The notes: a model not told the origin generated them from the letters alone. A stretch of 47,734 bases of DNA from Peptostreptococcaceae bacterium (GCA_030528605.1 JAUMYO010000008.1:1-47734); one strand, 5' to 3'; positions 7,521-15,907 are shown, counted from the stretch's first letter. Numbers and translations: made by a program.

Positions 7521-9680
7521 TTATAGAACTTCGTCTTTCATCGAAAGCTGGATCTTGCCTCGCTCTTTATCGATCCCGATGACGGTAACTTTGACGATAT
7601 CGCCTACAGATACGACATCCATCGGGTTTTTCACATATTTGTTGCTGAGTTTGGAGATATGGGCCAGTCCGTCGTTTTTGAGTCCGATATCGACAAACGC
7701 TCCAAAATCAACGACATTTCGTACCGTTCCGTCGAGTTTCATGCCGATGGTCAGATCGTCGATATCGAGCACATCGGATTTGAGCACGACCGGATCGAGG
7801 TTCTCTCGCACATCGCGTCCCGGTTTTTTGATCTCGGCGATGATGTCGGTCAGCGTCGGTATGCCGATATCCAGCTTTGTAGCAAGTTCTTTGACTTTTG
7901 CGGTCTCAAGCTTTTTGATCGCCTCCGGATCCGCATCGATCAGATCCTGTTCGGAGATGCCGATCTCGTTCATCAATGCTTTAGCCTTGTCGTAGCTCTC
8001 CGGATGGACCGCCGTATTGTCGAGCACTTCGGTCGAATCTTTGATGCGCAAAAATCCTGCCGATTGTTCAAATGCGCTCGCACCCAAACGCTTCACCTTG
8101 AGCAGTTCTTTTCGATTTCTGAATCGTCCCTGAGTCTCGCGGTATTCAACGATGTTCTTTGCTACCGAGGAAGAGATCCCCGACACATAGCCGAGCAAAG
8201 CGACGGAAGCGGTGTTGAGATCCACGCCGACATTGTTTACGCTCGCTTCCACGACTCCGCCGAGTGCTTCTTTGAGCCTGCCCTGATCGACATCATGCTG
8301 ATACTGTCCGACTCCGATATGCTCCGGATCGATCTTCACGAGTTCCGCCAACGGGTCGATGACACGACGCGCAATGGATACCGCCCCTCTCAGCGACACA
8401 TTCAGATCCGGGAATTCTTCCGTACCGAGTTTGGACGCCGAATAGACGGATGCGCCGGCTTCGTTGACGATGAGGTATTTCACATCGCGTTTTGCTTCTT
8501 TGATGATATCTGCAACGATCTTTTCCGATTCACGGGATGCGGTCCCGTTTCCGATCGCGATCAGATCGATCTGATATTTGTCGATGAGTTTGAGGATCTG
8601 CTCCTTGGTCTCGCGGACCTTGTTCTGCGGCTCGGTCGGAAAGACGGTCGTCGTGTCGAGCAGCTTGCCGGTATCATCGACGACTGCGATCTTGCAGCCG
8701 GTCCGAAATGCCGGGTCCCAGCCGAGCACGACTTTGCCGAGCACCGGTCCTTGCATCAGCAGGCTCGCCAGATTTTTCCCAAAGACCGAGATCGCGCGTT
8801 CGCCCGCCTCTTCGGTAAGGTCCGATCGGATCTCACGTTCCAGAGAAGGCAGCATCAGTCGCTTGAGCGCATCTTCGATGATGGTCATCATCAGCTCTTT
8901 GTGCAGGTCGGTACGGATATATTTTTTTGAAACGATGTTGAATATCTCTTCATCGGGGTGCAGGATCTTGACCCTGAGGACATCCTCACGCTCCGCACGA
9001 TCGATCGCCAGCACCTGATAGGATTTCTCACGGATCTTCTTGACGCTCTCGGTGAATTCAAAGTACATCTGGTAGACCTTCGCGTTTTCGATCTCCTCCG
9101 CTCCTTTTTTGAGCGAAGTCTCGATCATCGCATTGGCAAAGTCGAGATCACGAACGATCTTTTTGAGCTCAAAATCTTCGGCGATCATCTGCGCCAAAAT
9201 ATCGCTCGCTCCCTGTACCGCTTCTTCGACCGAGTTTACGCCCAGCTCCTCATTGAGGAATTCCGGTGCTCTTCCGAAAACATCCTCTTCGCCCCTCAAG
9301 ATCACGACCGACAGCGGCTCCAATCCTTTCTCGATCGCCACCGATGCTCTCGTCTTCTTTTTCTTCTTGTACGGCTCGTAGATGTCCTCGACCTCCACCA
9401 TCGTCTGAGCGGCATCGATCGCCACGCGAAGTTCATCCGTCAGTTTGCCCTGCTCTTCGATCGAACGAAGGACCGCATCCTTGCGGTCCAAAAGATTTCG
9501 AAGATATCTCAATCGTTCATAAAAATCACGCAATACCTCGTCCGACATCCCGCCCGTCTGTTCCTTTCGGTAACGCGCGATAAAAGGGATCGTCTTCCCC
9601 TCGTCGATCAATGCGATCGTATTGTCCACCTGCTCGTCTCTCAGCTTAAATTCCAGTTTCAACAGCTCTTTGATATCCAT
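7521..9680 (-). CDS. tex: Tex, S1-domain RNA-binding transcription accessory protein
   Basis: A 719-residue Tex protein. The order fits the family: N-terminal helical Tex_N region (from MDIKELLKLEF), with the 'IPFIARYRKEQTGGMSDE' block near 31-48, a YqgF/RNase-H-like domain (GWDPAFRTGCKIAVVDD onward, about 325-440), two helix-hairpin-helix segments (about 480-570) and a C-terminal S1 domain (about 645-715) with 'VDFGAFVDIG'. Tex binds RNA and transcription complexes and is cytoplasmic and widely conserved. The start at 9680 is preferred to an upstream ATG because of GAAAGGGAA just before it. The upstream XRE-cupin gene ends in a terminator that lies within the 50-base gap, so tex is probably transcribed separately or by read-through. 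Confidence 0.95.
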   Translation of the reverse strand: MDIKELLKLEFKLRDEQVDNTIALIDEGKTIPFIARYRKEQTGGMSDEVLRDFYERLRYLRNLLDRKDAVLRSIEEQGKLTDELRVAIDAAQTMVEVEDIYEPYKKKKKTRASVAIEKGLEPLSVVILRGEEDVFGRAPEFLNEELGVNSVEEAVQGASDILAQMIAEDFELKKIVRDLDFANAMIETSLKKGAEEIENAKVYQMYFEFTESVKKIREKSYQVLAIDRAEREDVLRVKILHPDEEIFNIVSKKYIRTDLHKELMMTIIEDALKRLMLPSLEREIRSDLTEEAGERAISVFGKNLASLLMQGPVLGKVVLGWDPAFRTGCKIAVVDDTGKLLDTTTVFPTEPQNKVRETKEQILKLIDKYQIDLIAIGNGTASRESEKIVADIIKEAKRDVKYLIVNEAGASVYSASKLGTEEFPDLNVSLRGAVSIARRVIDPLAELVKIDPEHIGVGQYQHDVDQGRLKEALGGVVEASVNNVGVDLNTASVALLGYVSGISSSVAKNIVEYRETQGRFRNRKELLKVKRLGASAFEQSAGFLRIKDSTEVLDNTAVHPESYDKAKALMNEIGISEQDLIDADPEAIKKLETAKVKELATKLDIGIPTLTDIIAEIKKPGRDVRENLDPVVLKSDVLDIDDLTIGMKLDGTVRNVVDFGAFVDIGLKNDGLAHISKLSNKYVKNPMDVVSVGDIVKVTVIGIDKERGKIQLSMKDEVL

Positions 9681-9698
9681 AACATTCCCTTTCAACAA

Positions 9699-9727
9699 AA
9701 AAATAGGGCTGCACAGTACAGCCCATC
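9699..9727 (-). terminator. Terminator between the XRE-cupin gene and tex
   Basis: Minus strand: GGGCTG, loop TACTGTG, CAGCCC, then TATTTTTTT. A compact strong intrinsic terminator immediately after the regulator stop and only about 20 bases before the tex start, so it may also attenuate read-through into tex. Confidence 0.85.
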
Positions 9728-9730
9728 CCA

Positions 9731-10291
9731 TTACAAATTATTCAGCCCTGGTGGCGATACGATATAATATCCTTCGGCAAAATTCTCGCCGATGTTTGAG
9801 ATCTTGTGCGGAATATTGCTCATAATATAAATGGTATCTCCCGGATGCAGCACATAGACATCATTGCCCATGGTCACTTCGATCACGCCCTTTGCCAACA
9901 TCAGGATCTCTTCGGCATCATGGATCGTAAACTCGTCCATATCCGTTGATTGAGGTCGGATACTGAATTTAGCCGCCAGCATTTTTGCACCGTGCTTCTC
10001 GCCGTTCTCCATCGAAGTCATCAATTCGTAAGAGACCGCCGAGTTTGGAAAAAACATCTTGACCCGCTCATTCTTGCGGACCACCGGATTGTCTTTCTTG
10101 ATATCGTCCATCAACAAATAGATGGGGATATTGAGTGCGTTTGAGATCTTGCGAAGTGATGTCAAAGACGGTTCGATCAGCCCACGCTCAAGCTGTGATA
10201 TGTAGCTTGAAGATAATTGTGTGATCTCTGCCAGATCGCCCAGCTTAAAACCTTTGTTTTTTCTCGTGTTTCTAATTTTCTCTCCGAGCAT
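9731..10291 (-). CDS. XRE-family regulator with cupin sensor domain
   Basis: A 186-residue protein with an N-terminal XRE helix-turn-helix (about 6-60; SSYISQLERG in the recognition helix, then EPSLTSLRKISNAL) and a C-terminal cupin_2 beta-barrel (about 105-180; 'HPGDTIYIMSNIPHKISN'). The arrangement is that of MngR/PuuR-type small-molecule repressors (XRE-cupin). The start at 10291 follows AAGGGGAAAG; the longer frame to 10342 lacks a ribosome site. It stands alone between an AbiE operon and tex, with its own terminator. The target genes are not evident; members often regulate polyamine, amino-acid or surface-related genes. Confidence 0.88.
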   Translation of the reverse strand: MLGEKIRNTRKNKGFKLGDLAEITQLSSSYISQLERGLIEPSLTSLRKISNALNIPIYLLMDDIKKDNPVVRKNERVKMFFPNSAVSYELMTSMENGEKHGAKMLAAKFSIRPQSTDMDEFTIHDAEEILMLAKGVIEVTMGNDVYVLHPGDTIYIMSNIPHKISNIGENFAEGYYIVSPPGLNNL

Positions 10292-10391
10292 TTCTTTCCC
10301 CTTACATAAAAATATCCATACAGCATCGCAGCACACGATCACTGTAATAACTCAACGATTTCTACATTCCATCTAAAAGGAATATATACTG

Positions 10392-10420
10392 ATTATATCA
10401 TATCTGAAAAATAAAGAACA
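10392..10420 (-). promoter_or_regulatory. Possible promoter of the XRE-cupin gene
   Basis: A perfect TATAAT (10392-10397, minus strand) lies about 100 bases upstream, but the corresponding -35 hexamer (TGTTCT, 17 bases away) is poor. The rest of the 270-base gap is AT-rich and featureless. Confidence 0.4.
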
Positions 10421-10562
10421 GTTACAGTATATAAATATTTTTATAGCAAGTTGTAGCGAAAAATCGATTTAATCAATAAATATACCGCTCGTTCGAGATC
10501 GTTGTAACAAAGAATGAGAAAAGCGGGATCGGATCGATATGAAAAACGATCATACTTCTTTT

Positions 10563-11414
10563 CTATCTTTCATTCAGCAGATCGATCCGAGCTGTTATGA
10601 TCCGTAATGTTTCCAAAGTATCATCAAAAAGGATATCTTCAGTATATTTATTTTCTTTCCGGTATGTTTCCCACTGTTCTTTCAGATACGGATCTTCTTC
10701 CATATCCTCCAATATCTCTTGGGCGCGATATAATATATCCAAGCTTTCTCTCTTTTTCGCTGTAGATATTATAGCTTTTTTCAAGACCTTCTGATCGATC
10801 GTATCCGGTCTCAATCGATAAAGGCTGTAAATGTCATAAAAATCTCTCATTCTGGTTGTCGTAATATTTCTCTTGATGATGCTTTCGTACTTTTCAGCGA
10901 GGATCGTTTCCGGAGGATAAGCCAATATTTTGATCGAACCGTCTTCAAACATACAAGGATAAGCATATTCTATCGCACGAGGCGTGATCACATCTCCCGT
11001 TGTGATATCGATCTTCATCGGATTATTGATCTTATCAAAAGTTGCGACCAAATGAACTCTGAAATTTTCATAATCATCCTCTTCTCTTATATAAGTGATA
11101 TCCTTCAGTTCAAAACGGATGCCGTCATCAACTTCTGAACGGATCATTTCCTCAACAACTTCTCTTATCTTCGCCTCTCCTAAAGGAATCCCTTTGATCG
11201 TCGTATCCATATCCATCGTTGTTCGATTTTCTATTCCGATCATTGAGGCTATCAAGAGTCCTCCTTTGATCACAAAATGCGATCTATATTTTGAGTGCGA
11301 AAGTCGATCCAAAAATCGTTCAAAGAAGAACATCTGCAATACTTCTTGCGAACTCAATCTTTTGATCTTTGCAATATGTCTGATCTTTCCCTTGATGCTC
11401 TCCGATCTTATCAT
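10563..11414 (-). CDS. AbiEii-family nucleotidyltransferase toxin (second AbiE pair)
   Basis: A 283-residue AbiEii-type nucleotidyltransferase of a different subgroup from the one at 532-1398. The motif region is KGGLLIASMIGIENRTTMDMD (K50 to D70): the GG turn is followed by the paired acidic residues D68 and D70 that coordinate metal. The second half carries 'AEKYESIIKR...TTRMRDFYDIY' (around 180-205), which is a conserved feature of the subgroup. The start codon overlaps the stop of the upstream antitoxin (ATGA at 11411-11414). Predicted type IV toxin acting by nucleotide transfer, with abortive-infection or stress role by family analogy. Confidence 0.87.
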   Translation of the reverse strand: MIRSESIKGKIRHIAKIKRLSSQEVLQMFFFERFLDRLSHSKYRSHFVIKGGLLIASMIGIENRTTMDMDTTIKGIPLGEAKIREVVEEMIRSEVDDGIRFELKDITYIREEDDYENFRVHLVATFDKINNPMKIDITTGDVITPRAIEYAYPCMFEDGSIKILAYPPETILAEKYESIIKRNITTTRMRDFYDIYSLYRLRPDTIDQKVLKKAIISTAKKRESLDILYRAQEILEDMEEDPYLKEQWETYRKENKYTEDILFDDTLETLRIITARIDLLNER

Positions 11415-11998
11415 GATAATACCTCCAAATATTTTCTGATCTCACTTTCGATCCCGAATATCCTGCTGTATTTGATCAGATGTCTAAGATCCCGATCTTT
11501 TTGTTTGAAGTATCGGTTCATCGCATCAATAAAGATCTGTTTATCCATTTTTTCTCTGGCAAGAACGATATCACATATACATCGTTCTCTATCGTAGACT
11601 TTTACGGGATTGCCCATCGGAGTGATCACTTCGGAAAGTCCGACTTCAAAATACTCTTTCTTCACATAATGGATCTTGATATTTTCATATTTTTTCTTCA
11701 AATGAGTGGCATTATACCCTTGGGGAACGCTGATGTGAAATATATTCGGTGTTCGATCGCTCAGATCATGCAGATACAGAGCACTCTGATGCGAAAAGAC
11801 GACCCTATCGTTATTCGCTGAGATCCGCATAAAATCATCCGAAACTTCTCCGGTTTTTTTATAGACTCCATTTTTGACTCGCTCCAGTTCCCCCACTCTT
11901 GCCAGGCGAGCAAGTGTATGCCTTCCGATACCAAGGAGTTGAGCTTCTTTATTCGTGATACTCCCATTCTTCAAAAGATACTTTTCCAACTTTTTCAT
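11411..11998 (-). CDS. AbiEi-like antitoxin / repressor (second AbiE pair)
   Basis: A 195-residue antitoxin. An N-terminal winged helix (about 10-50; 'ITNKEAQLLGIGRHTLARL' then 'ERVKNGVYKK') precedes the AbiEi C-terminal domain with 'FSHQSALYLHDLSDRTP' (about 68-84) and 'VYDRERCICDIVLAREKMD' (about 134-152). It is first in the operon and overlaps the toxin gene by ATGA. Its ribosome site is GGGGGTGATC. Just upstream, a long inverted repeat covers the promoter (12011-12057), which strongly suggests negative autoregulation by this protein. Confidence 0.86.
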   Translation of the reverse strand: MKKLEKYLLKNGSITNKEAQLLGIGRHTLARLARVGELERVKNGVYKKTGEVSDDFMRISANNDRVVFSHQSALYLHDLSDRTPNIFHISVPQGYNATHLKKKYENIKIHYVKKEYFEVGLSEVITPMGNPVKVYDRERCICDIVLAREKMDKQIFIDAMNRYFKQKDRDLRHLIKYSRIFGIESEIRKYLEVLS

Positions 11999-12010
11999 CC
12001 GATCACCCCC

Positions 12011-12057
12011 TTTACACTCTCGCTTTTAATTATATATTATGAAAGCGAGAATGTAAA
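12011..12057 (-). promoter_or_regulatory. Promoter and palindromic operator of the second AbiE operon
   Basis: The arms 12011-12026 and 12042-12057 are 16-base inverted repeats with one mismatch. On the minus strand the promoter TTTACA (12052-12057), 17-base spacer, TATAAT (12029-12034) lies inside this palindrome. Occupancy of the arms would block RNA polymerase. AbiEi proteins are known to bind inverted repeats in this position. Confidence 0.85.
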
Positions 12058-12226
12058 CAAAAGTAGATCACGCCGCCAGCCACCCCCTATCCACACATCA
12101 CTCTCAGCAGAAATATAACACTTGATCTTTGAAACGTATCTCACGGAGAACAAACGCCTAACGTTCGATTCTTGTCTCATTTTTGTATTTTTTTCGCCTA
12201 CATCAAACTTTTTTTCTCAAAAATTC

Positions 12227-12255
12227 TTGAACATTTTTTCGTTTTCCGTTATTAT
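12227..12255 (+). promoter_or_regulatory. Promoter of purC
   Basis: TTGAAC (12227-12232), 17-base spacer, TATTAT (12250-12255), 37 bases upstream of the purC start. No purine-riboswitch fold was seen in the short leader. Confidence 0.65.
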
Positions 12256-12291
12256 TGTTTTGTGATTTTGATTCAAGAAAGGGAGACCAAG

Positions 12292-12978
12292 ATGAAAAAA
12301 GTGTATCAAGGCAAGACAAAGGATGTATTCGATCTGGAGAACGGGACCTATCTGTTGAAGTTCAAGGACGATGTGACCGGCGTGGACGGTGTGTTCGATC
12401 CGGGCGCAAACACCGTCGGTCTGACGATGGAAGGTGCCGGCGAAGCGGGTCTGAAGCTCACAAAATTCTTCTTCGAGAAGATCAATGCGGCAGGGATCGC
12501 CACGCATTATGTCGATGCGGATATCGCGGACCGTACGATGACCGTGCTTCCTGCCACGGTGTTCGGAGAGGGCGTAGAGGTGATCTGTCGATACAAGGCG
12601 GTGGGCAGTTTTTTGAGACGCTATGGAAAATATGCGCAAGAAGGACAGGATCTCGATGCCTATGTCGAGGTCACGCTGAAAGACGATGAGCGCAACGATC
12701 CGCTGATCACTGACGAAGCCCTTGATATGCTCGGCATCATGAACAAAAAAGAGTACGAAACGCTTTGCGAGATGACAAGAAAGATCGCGTCGATCGTCAA
12801 AGACGAGCTTGCAAAAAAAGATCTGGAGCTCTACGACATCAAATTTGAGTTCGGTCGCATCGGCGAAGATCGCCACATCGCATTGATCGATGAGATCTCC
12901 GGCGGAAATATGAGAGCTTACAAAAACGGTGAATATATCGAGCCGCTCAAATTGGAAAAATTGATGCTCGAGGCATAA
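12292..12978 (+). CDS. purC: Phosphoribosylaminoimidazole-succinocarboxamide synthase
   Basis: A 228-residue SAICAR synthetase, the ATP-dependent step of purine synthesis that joins CAIR and aspartate. It is recognisable from the N-terminal 'VYQGKTKDVF', 'VTGVDGVFDPGAN' near 29-41, the 'GVEVICRYKAVGSFLRRYG' block (about 94-112) and 'LYDIKFEFGR...IALIDEISGGNMR' (about 180-208). The start is the ATG after GAAAGGGAG; an upstream in-frame ATG at 12172 has no support. Length is typical of the short bacterial form. It stands alone on the plus strand with its own promoter and terminator, not in a pur operon. Confidence 0.95.
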   Translation: MKKVYQGKTKDVFDLENGTYLLKFKDDVTGVDGVFDPGANTVGLTMEGAGEAGLKLTKFFFEKINAAGIATHYVDADIADRTMTVLPATVFGEGVEVICRYKAVGSFLRRYGKYAQEGQDLDAYVEVTLKDDERNDPLITDEALDMLGIMNKKEYETLCEMTRKIASIVKDELAKKDLELYDIKFEFGRIGEDRHIALIDEISGGNMRAYKNGEYIEPLKLEKLMLEA

Positions 12979-13026
12979 GCCGACAAAAAGATCCGGGGCA
13001 ACAGGATCCGACCTATGAACAAATTA

Positions 13027-13062
13027 AAGCGAAAGATAGTGATGAACGCCTTTCGCTTTTTT
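13027..13062 (+). terminator. Terminator of purC
   Basis: GCGAAAG ... CTTTCGC stem followed by TTTTTTT, about 50 bases after the purC stop. Confidence 0.85.
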
Positions 13063-13139
13063 TGGTTGTATCATATTTTCATCTGTTCCTTTTTTCAAAT
13101 TTGTAGTATGATACTTATATCCGATGAGAGGGGGAGATC

Positions 13140-13216
13140 ATGAAAAAACATCGTGGGCATGGGCTGCTGTTTTCTGTATGTTTATGGCGATGTGGAGCGG
13201 CTACAAAAGAAAATAA
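13140..13216 (+). pseudogene. Frame-shifted tiny membrane-peptide gene
   Basis: A strong ribosome site (GAGAGGGGGAG) precedes an ATG at 13140. Read in that frame it gives a meaningless 32-residue peptide. If one base were added in the A6 run (13143-13148), the frame would encode a 25-residue peptide M-K-K-T followed by a single transmembrane helix and a GYKRK end, which resembles the small two-helix/one-helix membrane proteins of the DUF6219 kind. Either the gene is broken by a one-base loss in the homopolymer, or slippage on the A-run restores it. No other gene lies between purC and the BrnA-like gene. Confidence 0.5.
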
Positions 13217-13247
13217 AAAAACACCACATAACATCTAAGTTATGTGG
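13216..13247 (-). terminator. Hairpin with T-run, terminator for the minus-strand BrnA-like gene
   Basis: A perfect 9-base stem (CCACATAAC, 13224-13232; GTTATGTGG, 13239-13247). On the minus strand it is followed by TG then TTTTTTT, so it works best for transcripts coming from the right. Confidence 0.7.
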
Positions 13248-13332
13248 TAGTTCATAAAAATTATTTTAGATATTTTTCCTGTCTGCCTGACAGGGGTCAT
13301 ATCATACCGATCACTTGTTTTTTGTTTTGAAG

Positions 13333-13465
13333 TCTTATCGCTTATCCTATACTGTTCTCCGATCGAACGCATAGAAATGTTTTCATTATCTATTCGATAC
13401 GATCCGACCGATCGATCTAACAAATGTTTGGAAATATCACGCATAAGGATCGGATCACGAAGTCT
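13333..13465 (+). repeat. Dispersed element RE3, copy 2
   Basis: Aligns with 7226-7340 in the same orientation: GCATAGAAATGTTTTC, ATTCGATACGATC, AACAAATGTTTGGAAATATC, and the CGCATAAGGATCGGATC end all recur in order. It runs up to the stop of the BrnA-like gene at 13455. Confidence 0.65.
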
Positions 13466-13661
13466 GTAGCTTTTTCTTCGCTGCACATTCCGAAAGATAA
13501 AAATTGATGAGCGTTTGATAAGGGATCCCTTCCTTCTCCGATCGCTCCTTGAAAAAATCGATCGTATCCGCGTCGATATTGATCGTGATCTTCTTCTTGC
13601 GCTTGCGACCATACGGATCTTTCCTATATAGACTTTTTCTGCTTTCTTCTTCTTTCCTCAT
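13455..13661 (-). CDS. Orphan BrnA/CopG-like ribbon-helix-helix antitoxin
   Basis: A 68-residue basic protein. The C-terminal half ITINIDADTIDFFKERSEK ... GIPYQTLINFYLSE (about 25-60) is the ribbon-helix-helix of the BrnA/CopG type. BrnA normally neutralises the BrnT ribonuclease encoded just upstream. Upstream here, between this gene and the ROK kinase (only about 80 bases), there is no room for a toxin; a short frame with FEMENDKKDH might be a BrnT N-terminal scrap, but this is weak. The ribosome site GCAGGTGC is moderate. It probably remains as an orphan regulator or antitoxin, possibly co-transcribed with the kinase gene. Confidence 0.68.
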   Translation of the reverse strand: MRKEEESRKSLYRKDPYGRKRKKKITINIDADTIDFFKERSEKEGIPYQTLINFYLSECAAKKKLQTS

Positions 13662-13742
13662 TTTGCACCTGCCATTCCTTTCATCGCTCTTTCTTTCGTT
13701 TCAAAAAGCGATGATCTTTTTTATCGTTCTCCATTTCAAAAA

Positions 13743-14627
13743 TCACTTCATTTTGTTTCTCAAATTATGATATGCGCCGAGCATCCCGGCGTTGTTGCCA
13801 TTTGCCGCAAAAGTGAACTCCGTGTTCTTACGCACGAGATCGAGCAGCATCTTCTCCATCGCACGATCGAGCCGTGGCTTCAAAAACTCGGACTGCTCCA
13901 TGATACCGCCTCCGAGTATCACGACTTTCGGGTTTACGACATAACAGATGTTCGCGATCCCAAAAGCCAGATGCTCCATCAGGTCGTCGATCGCCTCGTT
14001 GCAGATCGCATCGCCTTCTTTTGCCCGCTCAAAGATCCATCTGCCGTCGATCTCACCCTTTGAAATACCGAGCTTGTCCGCGACATTTTGCACCAATGCG
14101 GTCGTCGAAGCCAGATCCTGATAGATCCCCTGTCCGGTATTCATATACCCAACTTCGAACGCCGATCCGCTCGCACCGTGAAAAATTTTTTCATCCAAGA
14201 TCATACAGGCACCGATCCCCGTGCCTACCGTGATACATACACAGGGAGAAAGTCCTTTGCCCGCACCCGCCAGTGCCTCCGAAAGCCCGGCACAGTTCAC
14301 ATCATTTTCGACCTCACAACGAATGCCGAAAGCATCCTCGATGATCTTTTTCCATTTTGTACCGCTGTAATTTGGGATCTGCTTGCCCGAGTAGATGATC
14401 TCGCCTCGGTCCGGATCGACCATCCCCGCCGTCGAGATCCCGATCCCTTCGATCGTATGCTTTGCAAGATGCTCGCGACAGATCCCCAGCACCAGCTCCA
14501 CCAGATGCGGTCCGCCCTTGTGTGCATCGGAAGCGATCTCCGCACGCTCGACAAAAGTGCCGTCTTCGCCGATGATGCCATGCTTTAATTTTGTTCCGCC
14601 GATATCGATAGCGATATACTTTTTCAT
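13743..14627 (-). CDS. nanK: ROK-family sugar kinase, probable N-acetylmannosamine kinase (NanK)
   Basis: A 294-residue ROK kinase. The ATP-binding phosphate loop AIDIGGTKLKHG is at 5-17; the catalytic aspartate sits in ENDVNCAG (E107-N108-D109), and VGTGIGA follows near 131-137. The cysteine-rich zinc motif found in many ROK kinases is absent (the equivalent region reads VGYMNTGQGIYQ), as in several Firmicute members. Being last in the nan operon, downstream of NanA, it is best explained as ManNAc kinase making ManNAc-6-P for NanE; glucokinase-like activity cannot be excluded by sequence. The start at 14627 follows GGGAG; the longer frame has no ribosome site. A 390-base gap with a hairpin and a repeat separates it from nanA. 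Confidence 0.85.
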   Translation of the reverse strand: MKKYIAIDIGGTKLKHGIIGEDGTFVERAEIASDAHKGGPHLVELVLGICREHLAKHTIEGIGISTAGMVDPDRGEIIYSGKQIPNYSGTKWKKIIEDAFGIRCEVENDVNCAGLSEALAGAGKGLSPCVCITVGTGIGACMILDEKIFHGASGSAFEVGYMNTGQGIYQDLASTTALVQNVADKLGISKGEIDGRWIFERAKEGDAICNEAIDDLMEHLAFGIANICYVVNPKVVILGGGIMEQSEFLKPRLDRAMEKMLLDLVRKNTEFTFAANGNNAGMLGAYHNLRNKMK

Positions 14628-14647
14628 AAAAACTCCCGAAAATACGA

Positions 14648-14705
14648 TACAACAGAAAAGTGAAAGCACAGTGAGACATCCGCTCCAAACTTTCACTTTC
14701 TGCTT
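14648..14705 (-). promoter_or_regulatory. Stem-loop in the nanA-nanK gap
   Basis: AGAAAGTGAAAG on one side pairs with CTTTCACTTTTCT on the other (minus strand), a 12-13 base stem with a large loop, about 20 bases before the nanK start. It could be an attenuator or an mRNA-stabilising structure that sets nanK level. No clear promoter is seen in the gap. Confidence 0.5.
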
Positions 14706-14890
14706 CTTCTCTATTATTATAAAGGATATTGAGCAATATGGGTCTTTTGTGCTTGGCTCTACAGGCAACAGTCGTGTCAAAAGCGAGTTTGTCTTTTGAG
14801 ATCATTCGATTCAACGACTGATCGATCGCTTCGTATCATTTGTCGATCTCATCGGACAAAACGGATCCATTTATATGCTCTCTATGAGGT

Positions 14891-15010
14891 TTAATATTAT
14901 CCGATATGACCATCACATAATACCGTTCCGATGAAACGATCCGCGATGAAGGTACCATTACAAGCTATAAAAAATAAAATGTTGATACAGGTTCTAAAGG
15001 ATCAGTACTC
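14891..15010 (+). repeat. MITE-like element RE2, copy 1 (diverged)
   Basis: Shares with the other copies the ordered blocks ATTATCC near the left end, CCGTT-C-GATGAAACGA, the core AAGCTATAAAAAATAAAATG, TTGA, and GGTTCTAAAGGAT at the right end. It lies between nanA and nanK. Terminal repeats have partly decayed. Confidence 0.65.
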
Positions 15011-15019
15011 GTGTAAACT

Positions 15020-15907
15020 CTACTTTGCTGAAAAATATTTTTCGTAGATCTTCTTTGCATTTTCTTTTTGCACGGCAGTCGCACTCGCCATCGGCTGTCG
15101 GTTGGATCCTGCCTGCACACCTTGCAGCTCGAGCATCGCTTTGAGCGTCGGATAAAGTCCGTTACTCAGCACATCTTGGATAAAGTCGTTGGTGATATGT
15201 TGTTCCGCACGCGCTTTTTCGATATTGCCGGCATTGACATTCTCAAGGATCGCTCTCGCACGAACGCCGTTGAGATTGAATGTCGAGCCGATCGCTCCGT
15301 CGATACCGATGACCGCTGCCGGAAGCATCATCTCGTCAAAACCCGCGAACAGCAATTTGTCCGGGAAGGCTTTGCGCATCCTTTCCAACAGGAAGAAATC
15401 CCCTGCGGTAAATTTGACACCGACGATCTTCTCATTCTCAAACAGCTCGCCGAATTGAGCGATGTCCATATTCACTCCCGTAAGGACCGGGATGGAGTAA
15501 ATGATCATTTTGTTATCGACTTCTGCCAAGATCTTATTGTAATATTCCTTGATCTCATTAAAACTGAATTTGTAGTAAAACGGTGTTACTGCCGAGATCG
15601 CATCATAGCCCAGCTCCGTCGCATACTTCGCCAGCTCGATCGACTCATACACATTCAGCGATCCGACCTGCGCGATCAGTTTGATTTGATGCTTGGACTC
15701 CTCCATCGCCAGCTTGAAGATCTGCTTCTTCTCCTCTGTGCTCAGCATAAAATTCTCACCCGTGCTGCCACCCACATAAAGCCCGTCGATCTTCATCTTG
15801 TCGATATTGTGACGCACGATCTGTCTTGTTCCCTCTTCATTGACGCTTCCGTCCTCATGGAATGACACCAATAAGGCAGAGTATAATCCTTTTAATCCAC
15901 TACTCAT
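15020..15907 (-). CDS. nanA: N-acetylneuraminate lyase
   Basis: A 295-residue class I aldolase of the DHDPS/NAL family. The carboxylate-binding GGSTGE is at 46-51, the catalytic tyrosine is Y137 (IIYSIP) and the Schiff-base lysine is K165 (VGVKFTAGD), positions identical to the well-studied E. coli enzyme. It splits sialic acid into ManNAc and pyruvate in the cytoplasm. The start follows AGGAGAGATC. It is the eighth gene of the sialic-acid operon, between NanE and the ROK kinase. The family includes dihydrodipicolinate synthase, but the operon context and the residues favour NanA strongly. Confidence 0.94.
   Translation of the reverse strand: MSSGLKGLYSALLVSFHEDGSVNEEGTRQIVRHNIDKMKIDGLYVGGSTGENFMLSTEEKKQIFKLAMEESKHQIKLIAQVGSLNVYESIELAKYATELGYDAISAVTPFYYKFSFNEIKEYYNKILAEVDNKMIIYSIPVLTGVNMDIAQFGELFENEKIVGVKFTAGDFFLLERMRKAFPDKLLFAGFDEMMLPAAVIGIDGAIGSTFNLNGVRARAILENVNAGNIEKARAEQHITNDFIQDVLSNGLYPTLKAMLELQGVQAGSNRQPMASATAVQKENAKKIYEKYFSAK

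Noticed and set aside
7659-9767. Plus-strand open frames opposite tex
   Set aside because: Tex is certain on the minus strand; the opposite frames are Arg/Asp-rich products of its codon pattern.
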